A stretch of DNA of 64,000 nucleotides from Vibrio orientalis CIP 102891 = ATCC 33934 (GCF_000176235.1 NZ_ACZV01000005.1:186001-250000); one strand, 5' to 3'. Positions 37,738 to 47,227 are shown, numbered from the stretch's first letter. Notes: a model not told the origin generated them from the letters alone. Made by a program: numbers and translations.

Positions 37738-38019
37738 GGTTAGCTAATCCTTATAGGTTAGATTCTTAATACTTTTTAGGCGCCTAAATGAAGTAAGCTC
37801 CGTGAAAACAATTACTTTATTTGTAGCCTTCAATTAGGTCGCAAAATATCTTTAGCAAACGAAAAAATGAGTCGTCTAAAATCGATGTTAGCCTTGGCCG
37901 TTACTGAGCTTGCTTGAGAACAATGCCTTAGCGAAAACCTCGCAAGATGCTAGAGATAGCAAGTCTCGCAGCCTATTTCTATTGGATAAGAGTAACTCGA
38001 TTTCACTCTAATGAATGCT

Positions 38020-38041
38020 ATTTTTTTGGATTGTAAAATAA
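38020..38041. promoter_or_regulatory. Second candidate NagC operator
   Basis: ATTTTTTTGG-N5-AAAATAA in outline, 22 bp. It is weaker than the element at 38115. Confidence 0.3.
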
Positions 38042-38086
38042 GTTTTATGATCTCGCTAGCAAAAACCTTGGATATTGCCAGTTTCT

Positions 38087-38102
38087 GGTGATTAGGATCA
38101 CA
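38087..38102. promoter_or_regulatory. CRP site of nagE
   Basis: GGTGA-TTAGGA-TCACA matches TGTGA-N6-TCACA in 9 of 10 positions. PTS sugar genes are normally CRP-activated. Confidence 0.7.
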
Positions 38103-38114
38103 AATGATGAGGTT

Positions 38115-38136
38115 TTAATTTGCGGAGCAAAATTAA
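38115..38136. promoter_or_regulatory. Candidate NagC operator of nagE
   Basis: TTAATTTGC-GGA-GCAAAATTAA is an inverted repeat (one extra A in the right arm), 12 bp after the CRP site. Confidence 0.55.
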
Positions 38137-38219
38137 TATCATAAACTGAACAGGACTAAATTGAGCGACTAAAAAAAGTAGCTCGACCAAAATACAAAAT
38201 CCTATAGGGGGAACTTAAG

Positions 38220-39791
38220 GTGAATATTCTTGGATATGCGCAAAAGTTAGGTAAAGCTCTTATGCTTCCTATCGCAACGCTTCCAGTTGCGGCGCTCTTA
38301 CTACGTTTAGGTCAAGGTGACCTTCTTGATATCCCATTCATGGCGCAAGCTGGTGGTGCTATCTTCGGTCAACTGCCTCTTCTATTCGGTCTAGGTATCG
38401 CGATTGGTCTTTCTAAAGACGGTCAAGGTGCTGCTGGCCTAGCGGGTGCGGTAGCGTACTTCGTACTAACAGCAACAGCAACAACAATCAACGCTGACGT
38501 TAACATGTCATTCTTTGGTGGTATCATCGCTGGTATCATTGCTGGTCACTCTTACAACGCTTTCCATGCTACACGTCTTCCTGAGTGGTTGGCATTCTTC
38601 TCTGGCAAACGTCTAGTACCAATCATGGCTGGTCTATTCGCGCTAGTGGCAGGTGCTGTTTCTGGTGTTGTATGGCCAAGCATTCAAGGTGGTCTTGACG
38701 CACTAGCACACGCTGTATCGACTTCTGGCGCTGTTGGTCAGTTTGTTTACGGTACTCTTAACCGTGCACTAATCCCTGTAGGTCTTCACCACGTTCTTAA
38801 CTCGTACTTCTGGTTCGGTATGGGTACGTGTCAAGAAGTTCTAGTTACTGGTGCTCAAGCTGCTGGTCAAGCTCTTCCTGCTCTACAACAGCTTTGTGTA
38901 GACCCAGCTCTAGCTAAGACTCTTGTTGCTGGTCAATCACACACATTCGAATTCGCTAACTCTGTAACTCCAGAAATCACAGCAACTGTTAAAGAAGTAA
39001 CTGAAACAGTTAAATCTGGTGACTTACACCGTTACTTCGGCGGCGACAAGTCTGCTGGCGTATTCATGAACGGCTTCTTCCCTGTAATGATGTTCGGTCT
39101 ACCTGGTGCAGCTCTAGCAATGTACCTAGCAGCTCCAGCTGAAAAACGCAGCCAAGTTGGTGGTGCACTATTCTCAGTAGGCTTCTGTTCATTCCTAACA
39201 GGTATCACAGAGCCACTAGAATTCATGTTCGTATTCCTAGCGCCAGCGCTATACGCAATGCACGCGGTATTCACTGGTCTATCTCTAGTAGTTGCTAACA
39301 TGTTTGGTACTCTGCACGGCTTCGGCTTCTCTGCAGGTCTAATCGACTTCATCCTAAACTGGGGTCTAGCAACTAAGCCGGTAACTCTACTGCTAATCGG
39401 TCTAGCTTTCGGTGCTCTATACTTCTTCACTTTCAGCTTCGCAATCCGCGCATTCAACTTGAAGTCGCCAGGTCGTGAAGATGATGATGAAGCTGCAGCA
39501 GCGCCAGCGGGCGATGCTCCAAAAGGTGACCTTGCTCGTCAATACCTAAAAGCTCTAGGTGGTCACGACAACCTAACGTCAATCGATGCTTGTATCACTC
39601 GTCTACGTCTTACTCTAAAAGACCGCTCTGTAGCTGACGAAGTAGTACTTAAGAAGCTTGGTGCGAAGGGTGTAGTTAAACTAGGTGAGAACAACCTTCA
39701 AGTTATCCTTGGTCCTCTAGCTGAAATCGTTGCTGGCGAAATGAAAGCAATCGGTGCTAACGAAGACCTATCTGATGTAAAACTTCCTTAG
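38220..39791 (+). CDS. nagE: PTS N-acetylglucosamine transporter, EIICB
   Basis: A 523-residue inner-membrane permease that imports and phosphorylates GlcNAc. The EIIC domain (about 1-415) starts NILGYAQKLGKALMLPIATLPV and contains GFFPVMMFGLPGAALAMY and FLTGITEPLEF. After an Asp/Ala-rich linker comes the EIIB domain with phosphorylated Cys458 in DACITRLRLTL. The EIIA domain of E. coli NagE is absent, so phosphate must come from a separate EIIA such as Crr, as in other vibrios. The start is GTG, preceded by AGGGGGAA. Divergent from nagA, with CRP and NagC sites upstream. Confidence 0.97.
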   Translation: MNILGYAQKLGKALMLPIATLPVAALLLRLGQGDLLDIPFMAQAGGAIFGQLPLLFGLGIAIGLSKDGQGAAGLAGAVAYFVLTATATTINADVNMSFFGGIIAGIIAGHSYNAFHATRLPEWLAFFSGKRLVPIMAGLFALVAGAVSGVVWPSIQGGLDALAHAVSTSGAVGQFVYGTLNRALIPVGLHHVLNSYFWFGMGTCQEVLVTGAQAAGQALPALQQLCVDPALAKTLVAGQSHTFEFANSVTPEITATVKEVTETVKSGDLHRYFGGDKSAGVFMNGFFPVMMFGLPGAALAMYLAAPAEKRSQVGGALFSVGFCSFLTGITEPLEFMFVFLAPALYAMHAVFTGLSLVVANMFGTLHGFGFSAGLIDFILNWGLATKPVTLLLIGLAFGALYFFTFSFAIRAFNLKSPGREDDDEAAAAPAGDAPKGDLARQYLKALGGHDNLTSIDACITRLRLTLKDRSVADEVVLKKLGAKGVVKLGENNLQVILGPLAEIVAGEMKAIGANEDLSDVKLP

Positions 39792-39818
39792 TAACGACAA
39801 GTTAATAAGTAAGTGATG

Positions 39819-39843
39819 AAAGCCTCCTTCGGGAGGCTTTTTT
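39819..39843 (+). terminator. Terminator after nagE
   Basis: AAAGCCTCC/GGAGGCTTT with a TTCG loop and six T. Confidence 0.94.
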
Positions 39844-40038
39844 ACGTTTATTGCTTCAGGTTTGATGAACAATGCTAGCTTCTTAACCAGACAATGAAAA
39901 AAAAAGTGTTTTCAGTCGAGATATTGTTGTGTAATCCATCATAATTGTGGATCATTAGACGTTATGTACTTGACGGCTACTGATACCGTCAAAGTAAAGA
40001 ATTATCTGAACAATACTACAACAATTGAGGTGCTATAG

Positions 40039-41709
40039 ATGAGTGAAGCTGAGGCTCGTCCATCGAATTTCATTCGCCAAATCATTGATAAAGATTTAGC
40101 GGATGGTACACACACAAGCGTGCATACTCGTTTCCCGCCAGAGCCTAACGGTTATCTGCATATCGGTCACGCTAAGTCAATTTGCTTGAACTTCGGTATT
40201 GCTCAGGACTACCAGGGTCAGTGTAACCTTCGTTTTGATGACACTAACCCAGAAAAAGAAGACGTTGAATACGTTGAGTCGATTAAGAATGATGTGAGCT
40301 GGTTAGGCTTCGAGTGGAGCGGTGATGTATGTTACTCATCAAACTACTTCGACAAGCTATATGGCTACGCAGTGGAATTAATTAACAAAGGCTTAGCGTA
40401 CGTTGAAGAGCTAAGTCCTGAGCAGATCCGCGAGTACCGTGGCACACTTACCCAACCAGGTAAGCCAAGCCCATACCGTGATCGTACGCCAGAAGAGAAC
40501 CTAGCGCTATTTGAAAAAATGCGTGACGGTGGCTTCGAAGAAGGCAAAGCGTGCCTACGTGCGAAGATTGACCTTGCGTCTTCTTTCATCGTGCTGCGCG
40601 ATCCAGTTCTATACCGCGTCCGTTTTGCAGAGCATCACCAAACTGGTGATAAGTGGTGCATTTACCCAATGTACGATTTCACGCACTGTATTTCCGATGC
40701 TCTAGAAGGCATTACGCACTCAATTTGTACGCTTGAGTTCCAAGACAACCGCCGTCTATACGACTGGGTTCTAGACAACATCACGATTGATTGTCAGCCT
40801 CGTCAGTACGAGTTCAGCCGTCTGAACCTTGAGTACACGGTAATGTCTAAGCGTAAGCTAAACCAACTCGTCACTGAGAAATTGGTTGATGGTTGGGATG
40901 ACCCTCGTATGCCGACTATCTCTGGCCTACGTCGTCGTGGCTTTACCTCTGCGTCTATTCGTGAATTCTGTAAGCGTATTGGTGTGACTAAGCAAGACAA
41001 CATGATTGAAATGGGCTCGCTAGAGTCTTGTATTCGTGATGACTTGAATGAGAACGCTCCACGTGCAATGGCGGTACTTGACCCAGTTAAGATCGTCATT
41101 GAGAACTTCGAGGAAGGGAAGGTTGAGTCATTAACTGTGGCAAACCACCCGAACAAACCTGAAATGGGTGAGCGTGAAGTTCCATTTACTCGTGAAGTGT
41201 GGATTGAGCGTGAAGACTTCCGCGAAGAAGCGAATAAAAAGTACAAGCGTCTAGTTCTAGGTAAAGAAGTTCGTCTACGCGGTGCTTACGTGATCAAAGC
41301 TGAACGCATTGAGAAAGATGCAGAAGGCAATATCACGACGATCTTCTGTAGCTACGATGCGGATACGCTAGGTAAGAACCCAGAAGATGGCCGTAAAGTG
41401 AAAGGCGTGATTCACTGGGTGTCGGCGGATAAAGGTCTACCAGCTGAAATTCGCCTGTACGACCGTCTATTTACAGTGCCTAACCCAGCTGCAGCAGACA
41501 ACTTTGCTGAGACAATTAACCCAGACTCTCTTGTGAAGCTTAATGGTTTTGTTGAACCAAGCCTAGCAAGTGCAGAAGCGGAAGCTGGTTTCCAGTTTGA
41601 GCGTATGGGTTACTTCTGCGCGGATGCGAAAGAGTCGAAAGCGGATGCTTTAGTCTTTAACCGCACTGTAGGGTTACGTGATACTTGGGCTAAAATAGAA
41701 GCTAAGTAA
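40039..41709 (+). CDS. glnS: Glutaminyl-tRNA synthetase
   Basis: A 556-residue class I synthetase charging tRNA-Gln. The HIGH-type motif is in [16 protein letters not shown] and the KMSKS-type motif is VMSKRKL. The catalytic core ([11 protein letters not shown]) is followed by the two beta-barrel anticodon-binding domains. The length matches E. coli (554). It is a single gene after nagE, as in E. coli, with a weakly defined promoter in the 195-bp gap and a strong terminator. Confidence 0.99.
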   Translation: MSEAEARPSNFIRQIIDKDLADGTHTSVHTRFPPEPNGYLHIGHAKSICLNFGIAQDYQGQCNLRFDDTNPEKEDVEYVESIKNDVSWLGFEWSGDVCYSSNYFDKLYGYAVELINKGLAYVEELSPEQIREYRGTLTQPGKPSPYRDRTPEENLALFEKMRDGGFEEGKACLRAKIDLASSFIVLRDPVLYRVRFAEHHQTGDKWCIYPMYDFTHCISDALEGITHSICTLEFQDNRRLYDWVLDNITIDCQPRQYEFSRLNLEYTVMSKRKLNQLVTEKLVDGWDDPRMPTISGLRRRGFTSASIREFCKRIGVTKQDNMIEMGSLESCIRDDLNENAPRAMAVLDPVKIVIENFEEGKVESLTVANHPNKPEMGEREVPFTREVWIEREDFREEANKKYKRLVLGKEVRLRGAYVIKAERIEKDAEGNITTIFCSYDADTLGKNPEDGRKVKGVIHWVSADKGLPAEIRLYDRLFTVPNPAAADNFAETINPDSLVKLNGFVEPSLASAEAEAGFQFERMGYFCADAKESKADALVFNRTVGLRDTWAKIEAK

Positions 41710-41726
41710 GCGACCTCTCTAAATAG

Positions 41727-41754
41727 AAAATGCCAGTCACATGACTGGCATTTT
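41727..41754 (+). terminator. Terminator after glnS
   Basis: AAAATGCCAGTCA pairs with TGACTGGCATTTT with almost no loop, followed by T. Confidence 0.92.
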
Positions 41755-41770
41755 TGTATCTATAGGGTAG

Positions 41771-41805
41771 ATAAAATAAAAGCGCTCATTGAGCTTGAGC
41801 GCTTT
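41771..41805 (-). terminator. Terminator after fur
   Basis: AAAGCGCTCA/TGAGCGCTTT with a 7-nt loop, followed by a T-rich tail on the minus strand. Confidence 0.88.
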
Positions 41806-41811
41806 CTAAGA

Positions 41812-42261
41812 TTACTTCTTCGGCTTGTGAGCGTCAGGGTTATCTTTACAGCTACCGTCACCACACTTACCGTAGAGGTAAAGGCTGTGGTTAGTTAGCG
41901 TTACGTTATATTTTTCAGCGATTTCTTTTTGACGTTCTTCAATGACATCATCAGAGAACTCAATAACTTCTCCACAATCCAAACAAACAAGATGGTCGTG
42001 GTGGTGCTGAGTCGATAATTCAAACACTGACTTTCCACCTTCAAAGTGGTGGCGGGTCACGATACCTGCATCATCAAATTGGTTTAATACACGATACACT
42101 GTCGCTAGGCCGATTTCTTCACCTAAATCGATCAGTTTCTTATACAGTTCTTCAGCACTGATATGTTGGCAGTCAGGTTGCTGTAGTACTTCTAAAATCT
42201 TCAGTCTTGGAAGGGTAACTTTAAGACCAGCATCCTTTAGCGCTTGGTTATTGTCTGACAT
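41812..42261 (-). CDS. fur: Ferric uptake regulator Fur
   Basis: A 149-residue metal-dependent repressor of iron uptake genes. The open frame runs 18 codons further upstream, but MSDNNQALKDAGLKVTLPRLKILEVLQ from the ATG at 42261 (after AGGAAAG) is the usual start. The winged helix (ISAEELYKKLIDLGEEIGLATVYRVL) precedes the metal-binding and dimerisation domain with HHHDHLVCLDCGEVIEF. A C-terminal CGDGSCKDNPDAHKPKK carries a second Cys pair. It is divergent from a DUF4442 gene, not linked in an operon with fldA. Confidence 0.98.
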   Translation of the reverse strand: MSDNNQALKDAGLKVTLPRLKILEVLQQPDCQHISAEELYKKLIDLGEEIGLATVYRVLNQFDDAGIVTRHHFEGGKSVFELSTQHHHDHLVCLDCGEVIEFSDDVIEERQKEIAEKYNVTLTNHSLYLYGKCGDGSCKDNPDAHKPKK

Positions 42262-42313
42262 ATACTTTCCTGTTGATGAGCTGCAGTAATTAACAGAATC
42301 CAATATTCCTATC

Positions 42314-42332
42314 ATTATAGGGTACTACACAA
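42314..42332 (-). promoter_or_regulatory. fur -10 region with Fur-like box
   Basis: On the minus strand a consensus TATAAT lies within CTATAATGATAGGAATATT. The left half, ATAATGATA, equals the left half of the Fur box, while the right half is poor. Autoregulation is possible but not well supported. Coordinates are approximate. Confidence 0.35.
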
Positions 42333-42387
42333 TAACAATAAACCACGAACTTCAAGGGGTTACTACTATTTTTTTATAAAGTGGTGT

Positions 42388-42409
42388 GATGTCACTGATA
42401 TGTGACATC
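42388..42409. promoter_or_regulatory. Perfect 8-bp inverted repeat upstream of the DUF4442 gene
   Basis: GATGTCAC-TGATAT-GTGACATC is an operator-like palindrome in the fur-DUF4442 gap. It overlaps a sequence whose reverse complement begins AACTGGTCGGA, a FadR-type half-site (42408-42418). The bound factor is not known. Confidence 0.5.
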
Positions 42410-42463
42410 CGACCAGTTACAATTAGTTAACAAAATAAAGGAGCTTGTACTTAGGGACTGAGA

Positions 42464-42964
42464 ATGAATAAATCATTAGCCAAAATATATAAGCCTAATG
42501 TGGTGAAGTTTGCACTTAATAGTTGGCCGCCTTTTTGGGGAGCCGGAATTAAAATATTATCGATCAGTGACGATTTCCGCGAGGTGAAGATGAGGTTAAA
42601 GCTTCGTTGGTGGAACAAAAATGCCAATCGCACTCAGTATGGTGGCAGTATCTTTTCTCTCACTGATCCTGTTTATTCATTGATGTTGATGGGGATTCTA
42701 GGTGAGGAATATTATGTGTGGGATAAAGAGGCGAGTATCAACTTTATCAAACCTGGCCAGAGCGACCTTTATGCCGATTTTTGTGTCAGTCAGGATCAGT
42801 TGCAAGAAATCCTCAACCAGACGTCGAACGGGGATAAGTGCTTCCCGGAGTTCATTACATACGTAAAGGATAAAAACGGAGCTGTGGTATCAGAGGTTCA
42901 GCGAAAGCTTTATGTACGTAAAAAGCCTAAATACCGCGAAGAGAGTGAAGAGCAACTTGCTTAG
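42464..42964 (+). CDS. DUF4442 hotdog-fold protein
   Basis: A 166-residue cytoplasmic protein with the DUF4442 pattern. The core (IKILSISDDFREVKMRLKLRWWNKNANRTQYGGSIF and so on) looks like a hotdog thioesterase fold with a central helix following TQYGGSIFSLTDPVY. Members are thought to act on acyl-CoA or acyl-ACP, but none is well studied to my knowledge. The ATG at 42464 is preceded by a weak GGGACTGAG. It is divergent from fur with a palindrome and a FadR-like half-site between them. Confidence 0.85.
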   Translation: MNKSLAKIYKPNVVKFALNSWPPFWGAGIKILSISDDFREVKMRLKLRWWNKNANRTQYGGSIFSLTDPVYSLMLMGILGEEYYVWDKEASINFIKPGQSDLYADFCVSQDQLQEILNQTSNGDKCFPEFITYVKDKNGAVVSEVQRKLYVRKKPKYREESEEQLA

Positions 42965-42980
42965 TCATAAATAGATACAA

Positions 42981-43005
42981 AAAAACCTCCCATTGGGAGG
43001 TTTTT
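42981..43005. terminator. Bidirectional terminator, DUF4442 gene and fldA
   Basis: AAAAACCTCCC/GGGAGGTTTTT, an 11-bp perfect stem with a 3-nt loop. Confidence 0.94.
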
Positions 43006-43026
43006 AAATTGGCGAGGTAGAAGGTA

Positions 43027-43560
43027 TTAGTCTTCTAGCTCAGCTAAGCACATCTCTTCGTGGATCTGCTTACACCAGTTGTTAACGCGCTCTTCTGTTA
43101 GTTCTGGTTGACGATCTTCATCAATACACAGACCAACAAACAGGCTATCGTCGCCTTCAACAAGACCTTTTGAAGCTTCAAATTCGTAGCCGTCAGTTGA
43201 AGTGTGACCAAGGATAGTACCACCTTTCGCTTCAACGATGTCACGAACTGTGCCCATCGCATCACAGAAGTATTCTGCGTAATCTTCTTGGTCACCACAA
43301 CCAAAGATAGCGACTAGCTTAGTTGAGAAATCGATCTGCTCAAGTTCTGGGAAGAAATCATCCCAGTCACATTGTGCTTCGCCGTAGTACCACGTTGGGA
43401 TACCTAGAAGCAGAAGATCGAAGTTGTCGATGTCTTCTTTGCTGCTTTTTGCGATGTCTTGAACGTGAACTAGTTGTTTACCTAGTTGCTTTTGAATCAT
43501 CTTTGCAACAGCTTCAGTGTTACCTGTGTCGCTACCAAAGAAGATGCCTACACTTGCCAT
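43027..43560 (-). CDS. fldA: Flavodoxin FldA
   Basis: A 177-residue FMN electron carrier for radical-SAM and other reductive enzymes. The open frame extends 14 codons upstream, but MASVGIFFGSDTGNTEAVAKMI from 43560 is the family start and holds the FMN phosphate loop. IPTWYYGEAQCDWDDFF and FGCGDQEDYAEYFCDA are the flavin-stacking loops. The length matches E. coli (176). It follows the DUF2788 gene on the same strand with 42 bp between them, so they may be co-transcribed. In E. coli fldA lies upstream of fur. Confidence 0.97.
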   Translation of the reverse strand: MASVGIFFGSDTGNTEAVAKMIQKQLGKQLVHVQDIAKSSKEDIDNFDLLLLGIPTWYYGEAQCDWDDFFPELEQIDFSTKLVAIFGCGDQEDYAEYFCDAMGTVRDIVEAKGGTILGHTSTDGYEFEASKGLVEGDDSLFVGLCIDEDRQPELTEERVNNWCKQIHEEMCLAELED

Positions 43561-43602
43561 AGATTCGTTACCTTTACTATTTTCTGTTGTAGTGCCGACC
43601 AA

Positions 43603-43824
43603 TTAGCCGATACCACCACCTTCCCAGCTGAGCTGAATAATGCCTTTAGCAATAAAGCCAGCACAGCCAAGGAATAGGACTAACCATACAATGCGACGAC
43701 CGAAAGGGGGGACATTACCCGCTTTTAAGACATCTTTTATCGCCATACCAATTAAGAAAAAGATAGACGCAAAAAGTAGATCGAGACCAATTGACTCGAG
43801 CATGTTCATGTAGTCGTAAAGCAT
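43603..43824 (-). CDS. DUF2788 small membrane protein
   Basis: A 73-residue protein with two transmembrane segments (LDLLFASIFFLIGMAIKDVL and GRRIVWLVLFLGCAGFIAKG) joined by a short loop, KAGNVPPFGRR. This is the DUF2788 pattern, function unknown. An ATG at codon 6 is an alternative start. It occupies the place of ybfE in the E. coli order ybfF-ybfE-fldA, and is probably co-transcribed with fldA. Confidence 0.85.
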   Translation of the reverse strand: MLYDYMNMLESIGLDLLFASIFFLIGMAIKDVLKAGNVPPFGRRIVWLVLFLGCAGFIAKGIIQLSWEGGGIG

Positions 43825-43917
43825 GGGTTCCCTTTATGCCAAATTACTTGCGCGGAACTATACCACTGTTAACAGATAAAGTTAACGGCCAGAGCGTAAC
43901 AGAGCTCTCATTCTGTT

Positions 43918-44682
43918 TTAGGCAATGAATTTACGAATCGCGCGTAGCACTTCTGCAGGCTTTTCTGCATGTAACCAGTGCCCAGTATTGGCAATAACAT
44001 GGGCTTTCGCATTCTTAAATTGACTTTGAACGGCGGCTTGGTGTTCTGCGGTTAGATAATCAGAATCACCACCTTTTAGAAACAACGTTGGAGTGTCAAT
44101 CGAGCTGATAGGCTCCCAGCCTAAAATATCCCAGTAGTTATTCCAAAGGCTAGTGACGTTAAAGCGCCAAGCTAGGTGTTCGCCATTGTTAAACAATGAT
44201 TTACCTAGGAACTGCCGTACTCCTTCGAGCTCAATATGCTGGGCAAGGATGTCGAGTGCTTGCTTTCTGTTTGCTGGCTGTTGAGCTTCAACCGCTTTTA
44301 GGCCATCAAAAACATTGTCATGGCGACTTTGGCTATATTTTACCGGCGCCATATCAAGCACCAGTAGTTTGGCAATATTACCTCTATCAATGTCGGCGAG
44401 TTTCATTGCCACTTTACCACCCATTGAGTGACCAACGACAATGTAGTTGGACAGCTCCAAGTGCTTCACAACATCAAGCACATCTTGAGCCATTAGCGCG
44501 TAATTGTGCTCTTCAGTATGTAGAGATAAGCCATGGTTGCGCAGGTCGATGCTAACCACCTGATGATCATTTCTTAGATCACGTGCAAGTAGACCTAGGT
44601 TATCTAAGTTTCCAAACAATCCGTGGATCAGAACAATGGTGTGACCCTCACCTTCGACTTTGTAGTTGAGCAGATGTGACAT
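43918..44682 (-). CDS. ybfF: Alpha/beta-hydrolase esterase YbfF
   Basis: A 254-residue cytoplasmic esterase (the E. coli homologue acts on acyl-CoA and short esters). The oxyanion segment IVLIHGLFGNLDNLG is followed by nucleophile Ser86 in VVGHSMGGK. The acid lies in LFLKGGDSDYL and the catalytic His in NTGHWLHAEKP. Length and neighbours (divergent seqA, then pgm) match E. coli. It lies 93 bp before the DUF2788 gene on the same strand. Confidence 0.94.
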   Translation of the reverse strand: MSHLLNYKVEGEGHTIVLIHGLFGNLDNLGLLARDLRNDHQVVSIDLRNHGLSLHTEEHNYALMAQDVLDVVKHLELSNYIVVGHSMGGKVAMKLADIDRGNIAKLLVLDMAPVKYSQSRHDNVFDGLKAVEAQQPANRKQALDILAQHIELEGVRQFLGKSLFNNGEHLAWRFNVTSLWNNYWDILGWEPISSIDTPTLFLKGGDSDYLTAEHQAAVQSQFKNAKAHVIANTGHWLHAEKPAEVLRAIRKFIA

Positions 44683-44774
44683 TTTATTCTATTCGTTACA
44701 GGTAAACCGTAGAGTCTCTTTAAAGATCTCGCTATAATCCCCCAGAGTTTAAACATAGAGATTGTGAAAAGCGA

Positions 44775-45323
44775 ATGAAAACAATTGAGGTTGATGAGGA
44801 TCTATACCGTTACATCGCAAGTCAGACCCAGGACATCGGTGAAAGTGCTTCGGACATTTTGCGTCGTCTAATTATGACTGATGCGAAAGATCCTGCTCCA
44901 GCAGCACAACAGCCGCAGGTTATGGCGCAACCAAAAGGTGTGGTGGTTAGTAAAGATGCAATTAAAGAAGAGTCGGTAGATAGTGTTAAAGAAATGCGTT
45001 CACTGCTCATTTCTGACGAATTTGCTGGCCTTAAGAAAGCGATCGATCGTTTTATGTTGGTTCTATCAACACTGCATCACATTAACCCGAGTGATTTCTC
45101 TGAAGCAACACAAGTAAAAGGTCGCAAACGCGTTTACTTTGCTGATAATGAGCAGACACTTCTGGCTAATGGTAACACGACGAAGCCAAAGGCTATTCCG
45201 GGTTCACCATTTTGGGTTATTACCAACAACAACACTAGCCGAAAAAGGCAGATGGTTGACCAGTTGATGGCTCGAATGAATTTCCCATCAGATCTGATTG
45301 AGAAGGTCACTAACTCAATTTAA
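44775..45323 (+). CDS. seqA: Replication sequestration protein SeqA
   Basis: A 182-residue DNA-binding protein that holds newly replicated hemimethylated GATC sites and delays re-initiation at oriC. The N-terminal MKTIEVDEDLYRYIASQTQ, then SASDILRRLI, is the multimerisation domain. After a variable linker, the C-terminal domain (GRKRVYFADNEQTLLANG, IPGSPFWVITNNNTSRKRQMV) contacts methylated DNA. It is separated from pgm by a terminator with 90 bp between genes, so pgm may depend on read-through or its own promoter. Confidence 0.98.
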   Translation: MKTIEVDEDLYRYIASQTQDIGESASDILRRLIMTDAKDPAPAAQQPQVMAQPKGVVVSKDAIKEESVDSVKEMRSLLISDEFAGLKKAIDRFMLVLSTLHHINPSDFSEATQVKGRKRVYFADNEQTLLANGNTTKPKAIPGSPFWVITNNNTSRKRQMVDQLMARMNFPSDLIEKVTNSI

Positions 45324-45338
45324 ATAATTCTGATTAGA

Positions 45339-45383
45339 ACCTCATAATGCGCGACTTAGATAACGTATTATGAGGTTTTTTTA
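45339..45383 (+). terminator. Terminator between seqA and pgm
   Basis: AACCTCATAAT/ATTATGAGGTT, an 11-bp stem with an 18-nt loop and a T run. Confidence 0.85.
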
Positions 45384-45413
45384 TTTCTCATTATTTTAAG
45401 AAAGGATGTCAAA

Positions 45414-47060
45414 ATGGCTATGCACCCACGAGCGGGACAAAAAGCTCAACAGCAAGATCTGCATAATATTCCAGCCCTCGTCGCAAACTACTTTCTCCTT
45501 CAGCCTGACCCAACAAACCCAGAACACAAAGTTGAATTTGGTACATCTGGCCATCGTGGTACCGCGGATAAATCAACATTTAATGAACACCACATTTTAG
45601 CCATTGCTCAAGCGGTCGCGGAAGTTCGTGCAGAGAAGGGCACTACAGGTCCACTTTTCGTCGGTAAAGATACCCATGCGCTTTCTGAGCCTGCATTCTC
45701 GACCGTTGTGGAAGTTCTCATTGCTAACGGTGTACAAGTGATTGTTCAGCAAGATAATGGCTATACTCCGACTCCGGGTGTTTCCCACGCTATTTTGACG
45801 TACAACCTTAAGCATGATGACAAAGCGGATGGTATTGTTATTACGCCATCACACAATCCACCACAAGACGGCGGTATTAAATACAATCCGACACATGGTG
45901 GCCCTGCAGAAGGTGAACTCACTCAAGCGATTCAAGATCGCGCCAACGTACTTATCGCGGAAGGTCTTCAGGGCGTAAAACGTATGCCTCTTGATAAGGC
46001 GAAAGCATCAGCTCTATTCAAGCAGATGGATCTTGTTAAGCCATATATCGATGACCTGGTGAATGTTATTGATATGGAAGCGATCCAAAAAGCCAACCTT
46101 AAACTGGGTGTCGATCCATTAGGTGGTAGCGGTATTGATTACTGGCGTCAAATCGGACAAGCGTACAACCTTGATCTTACGCTAGTAAGCGAAGCTATCG
46201 ATCCATCGTTCCAGTTCATGTCACTGGATAAAGATGGCGTGGTTCGTATGGACTGTTCGTCTCCTTACGCGATGGCAGGTTTACTCGCACTAAAAGATGA
46301 GTACGACTTAGCGTTTGGTAATGACCCAGATTATGACCGTCATGGCATTGTGACGCCAAAAGGTTTGATGAACCCTAACCACTTCCTAGCAGTATGTATT
46401 GATTACCTTTACCGTCACCGCGAAGGTTGGGGCAAAGACGTTGCCGTTGGTAAGACACTGGTATCAAGTGCGCTGATTGACCGTGTAGTAGCTGACCTTG
46501 GTCGCGAACTTTGTGAAGTGCCAGTTGGCTTCAAATGGTTTGTTGATGGTCTTTATGAGGGTAAATTCGGCTTTGGTGGTGAAGAGTCTGCGGGCGCTTC
46601 ATTCTTACGTAAAGACGGTTCACCTTGGTCAACTGACAAAGATGGCATCATCTTATGTCTGCTAGCCGCTGAAATTACGGCTGTAACAGGTAAGAACCCA
46701 CAAGAATACTACGAAGAGCTAGCGGCGAAACACGGTGCGTCTGAGTACAACCGTATTCAAGCGGTGGCAAATGGCCCGCAAAAAGCAGTGTTGTCTAAGC
46801 TTTCTGCTGAAATGGTAACGGCAGAGACGCTAGCAGGTGATGCAATTACTGCTCGCCTGACTCATGCACCGGGTAATGGCGCTGCGATTGGCGGTCTTAA
46901 AGTGACCACTGAGAACGGCTGGTTTGCTGCGCGTCCATCTGGCACTGAAGATATTTACAAAATCTACTGTGAGAGCTTTAAAGGTGCCGAGCACTTAAAG
47001 CAGATTGAAGCAGAAGCGCAAGAGATCGTAAATCAGGTGTTTGCTAACGCAGGTCTGTAA
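45414..47060 (+). CDS. pgm: Phosphoglucomutase
   Basis: A 548-residue alpha-D-phosphohexomutase interconverting glucose-1-P and glucose-6-P. The substrate loop FGTSGHRG (residue 42 on) is followed by the phosphoserine loop [11 protein letters not shown] with Ser146, the metal loop [10 protein letters not shown] and the sugar loop GFGGEESAG. The C-terminal phosphate-binding [12 protein letters not shown] completes the four active-site motifs. The length equals E. coli Pgm (546). It follows seqA, as in E. coli. Confidence 0.98.
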   Translation: MAMHPRAGQKAQQQDLHNIPALVANYFLLQPDPTNPEHKVEFGTSGHRGTADKSTFNEHHILAIAQAVAEVRAEKGTTGPLFVGKDTHALSEPAFSTVVEVLIANGVQVIVQQDNGYTPTPGVSHAILTYNLKHDDKADGIVITPSHNPPQDGGIKYNPTHGGPAEGELTQAIQDRANVLIAEGLQGVKRMPLDKAKASALFKQMDLVKPYIDDLVNVIDMEAIQKANLKLGVDPLGGSGIDYWRQIGQAYNLDLTLVSEAIDPSFQFMSLDKDGVVRMDCSSPYAMAGLLALKDEYDLAFGNDPDYDRHGIVTPKGLMNPNHFLAVCIDYLYRHREGWGKDVAVGKTLVSSALIDRVVADLGRELCEVPVGFKWFVDGLYEGKFGFGGEESAGASFLRKDGSPWSTDKDGIILCLLAAEITAVTGKNPQEYYEELAAKHGASEYNRIQAVANGPQKAVLSKLSAEMVTAETLAGDAITARLTHAPGNGAAIGGLKVTTENGWFAARPSGTEDIYKIYCESFKGAEHLKQIEAEAQEIVNQVFANAGL

Positions 47061-47083
47061 TTTAGGCGATTAACTGTTGTATT

Positions 47084-47112
47084 AAGGGCTGACAAATTGT
47101 CAGCCCTTTTTT
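47084..47112 (+). terminator. Terminator after pgm
   Basis: AAGGGCTGAC/GTCAGCCCTT with a 5-nt loop, extendable, and six T. Confidence 0.94.
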
Positions 47113-47124
47113 ATTGGAAGTTCA

Positions 47125-47227
47125 GTCATTCCTTAGAGAGAAGAATGAACGAGTAAGGAATCTCATCCAATCTTCGATACGCTATAAGAGATCCCCAACT
47201 CGCTCGTACCTCACTCTTGAGGATGAC
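47125..47227 (+). repeat. Dispersed palindromic element, copy 6
   Basis: A 103-bp copy beginning GTCATTCCTTAGAGAG and ending CTTGAGGATGAC, 13 bp after the pgm terminator. Its centre (CATCCAATCTTCGATACGC) differs from copies 1-5 but is shared with copy 7. Confidence 0.94.

Larger units (their letters stand above)
37738..38219. other. Divergent nagA-nagE control region
   Basis: 482 bp without an ORF. It contains a CRP site (38087-38102) and two NagC-like palindromes (38020-38041 and 38115-38136). Two operators about 95 bp apart would allow looping, as known for E. coli nagE-nagB. The function of the nagA-proximal 280 bp is unclear. Confidence 0.6.

Noticed and set aside
42262..42315. In-frame upstream extension of fur by 18 codons, or a uof-like leader peptide
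   Set aside because: The extension has no ribosome site, crosses the likely -10 region, and Fur proteins start at MSDNN. A uof-type leader would normally be out of frame and overlapping.
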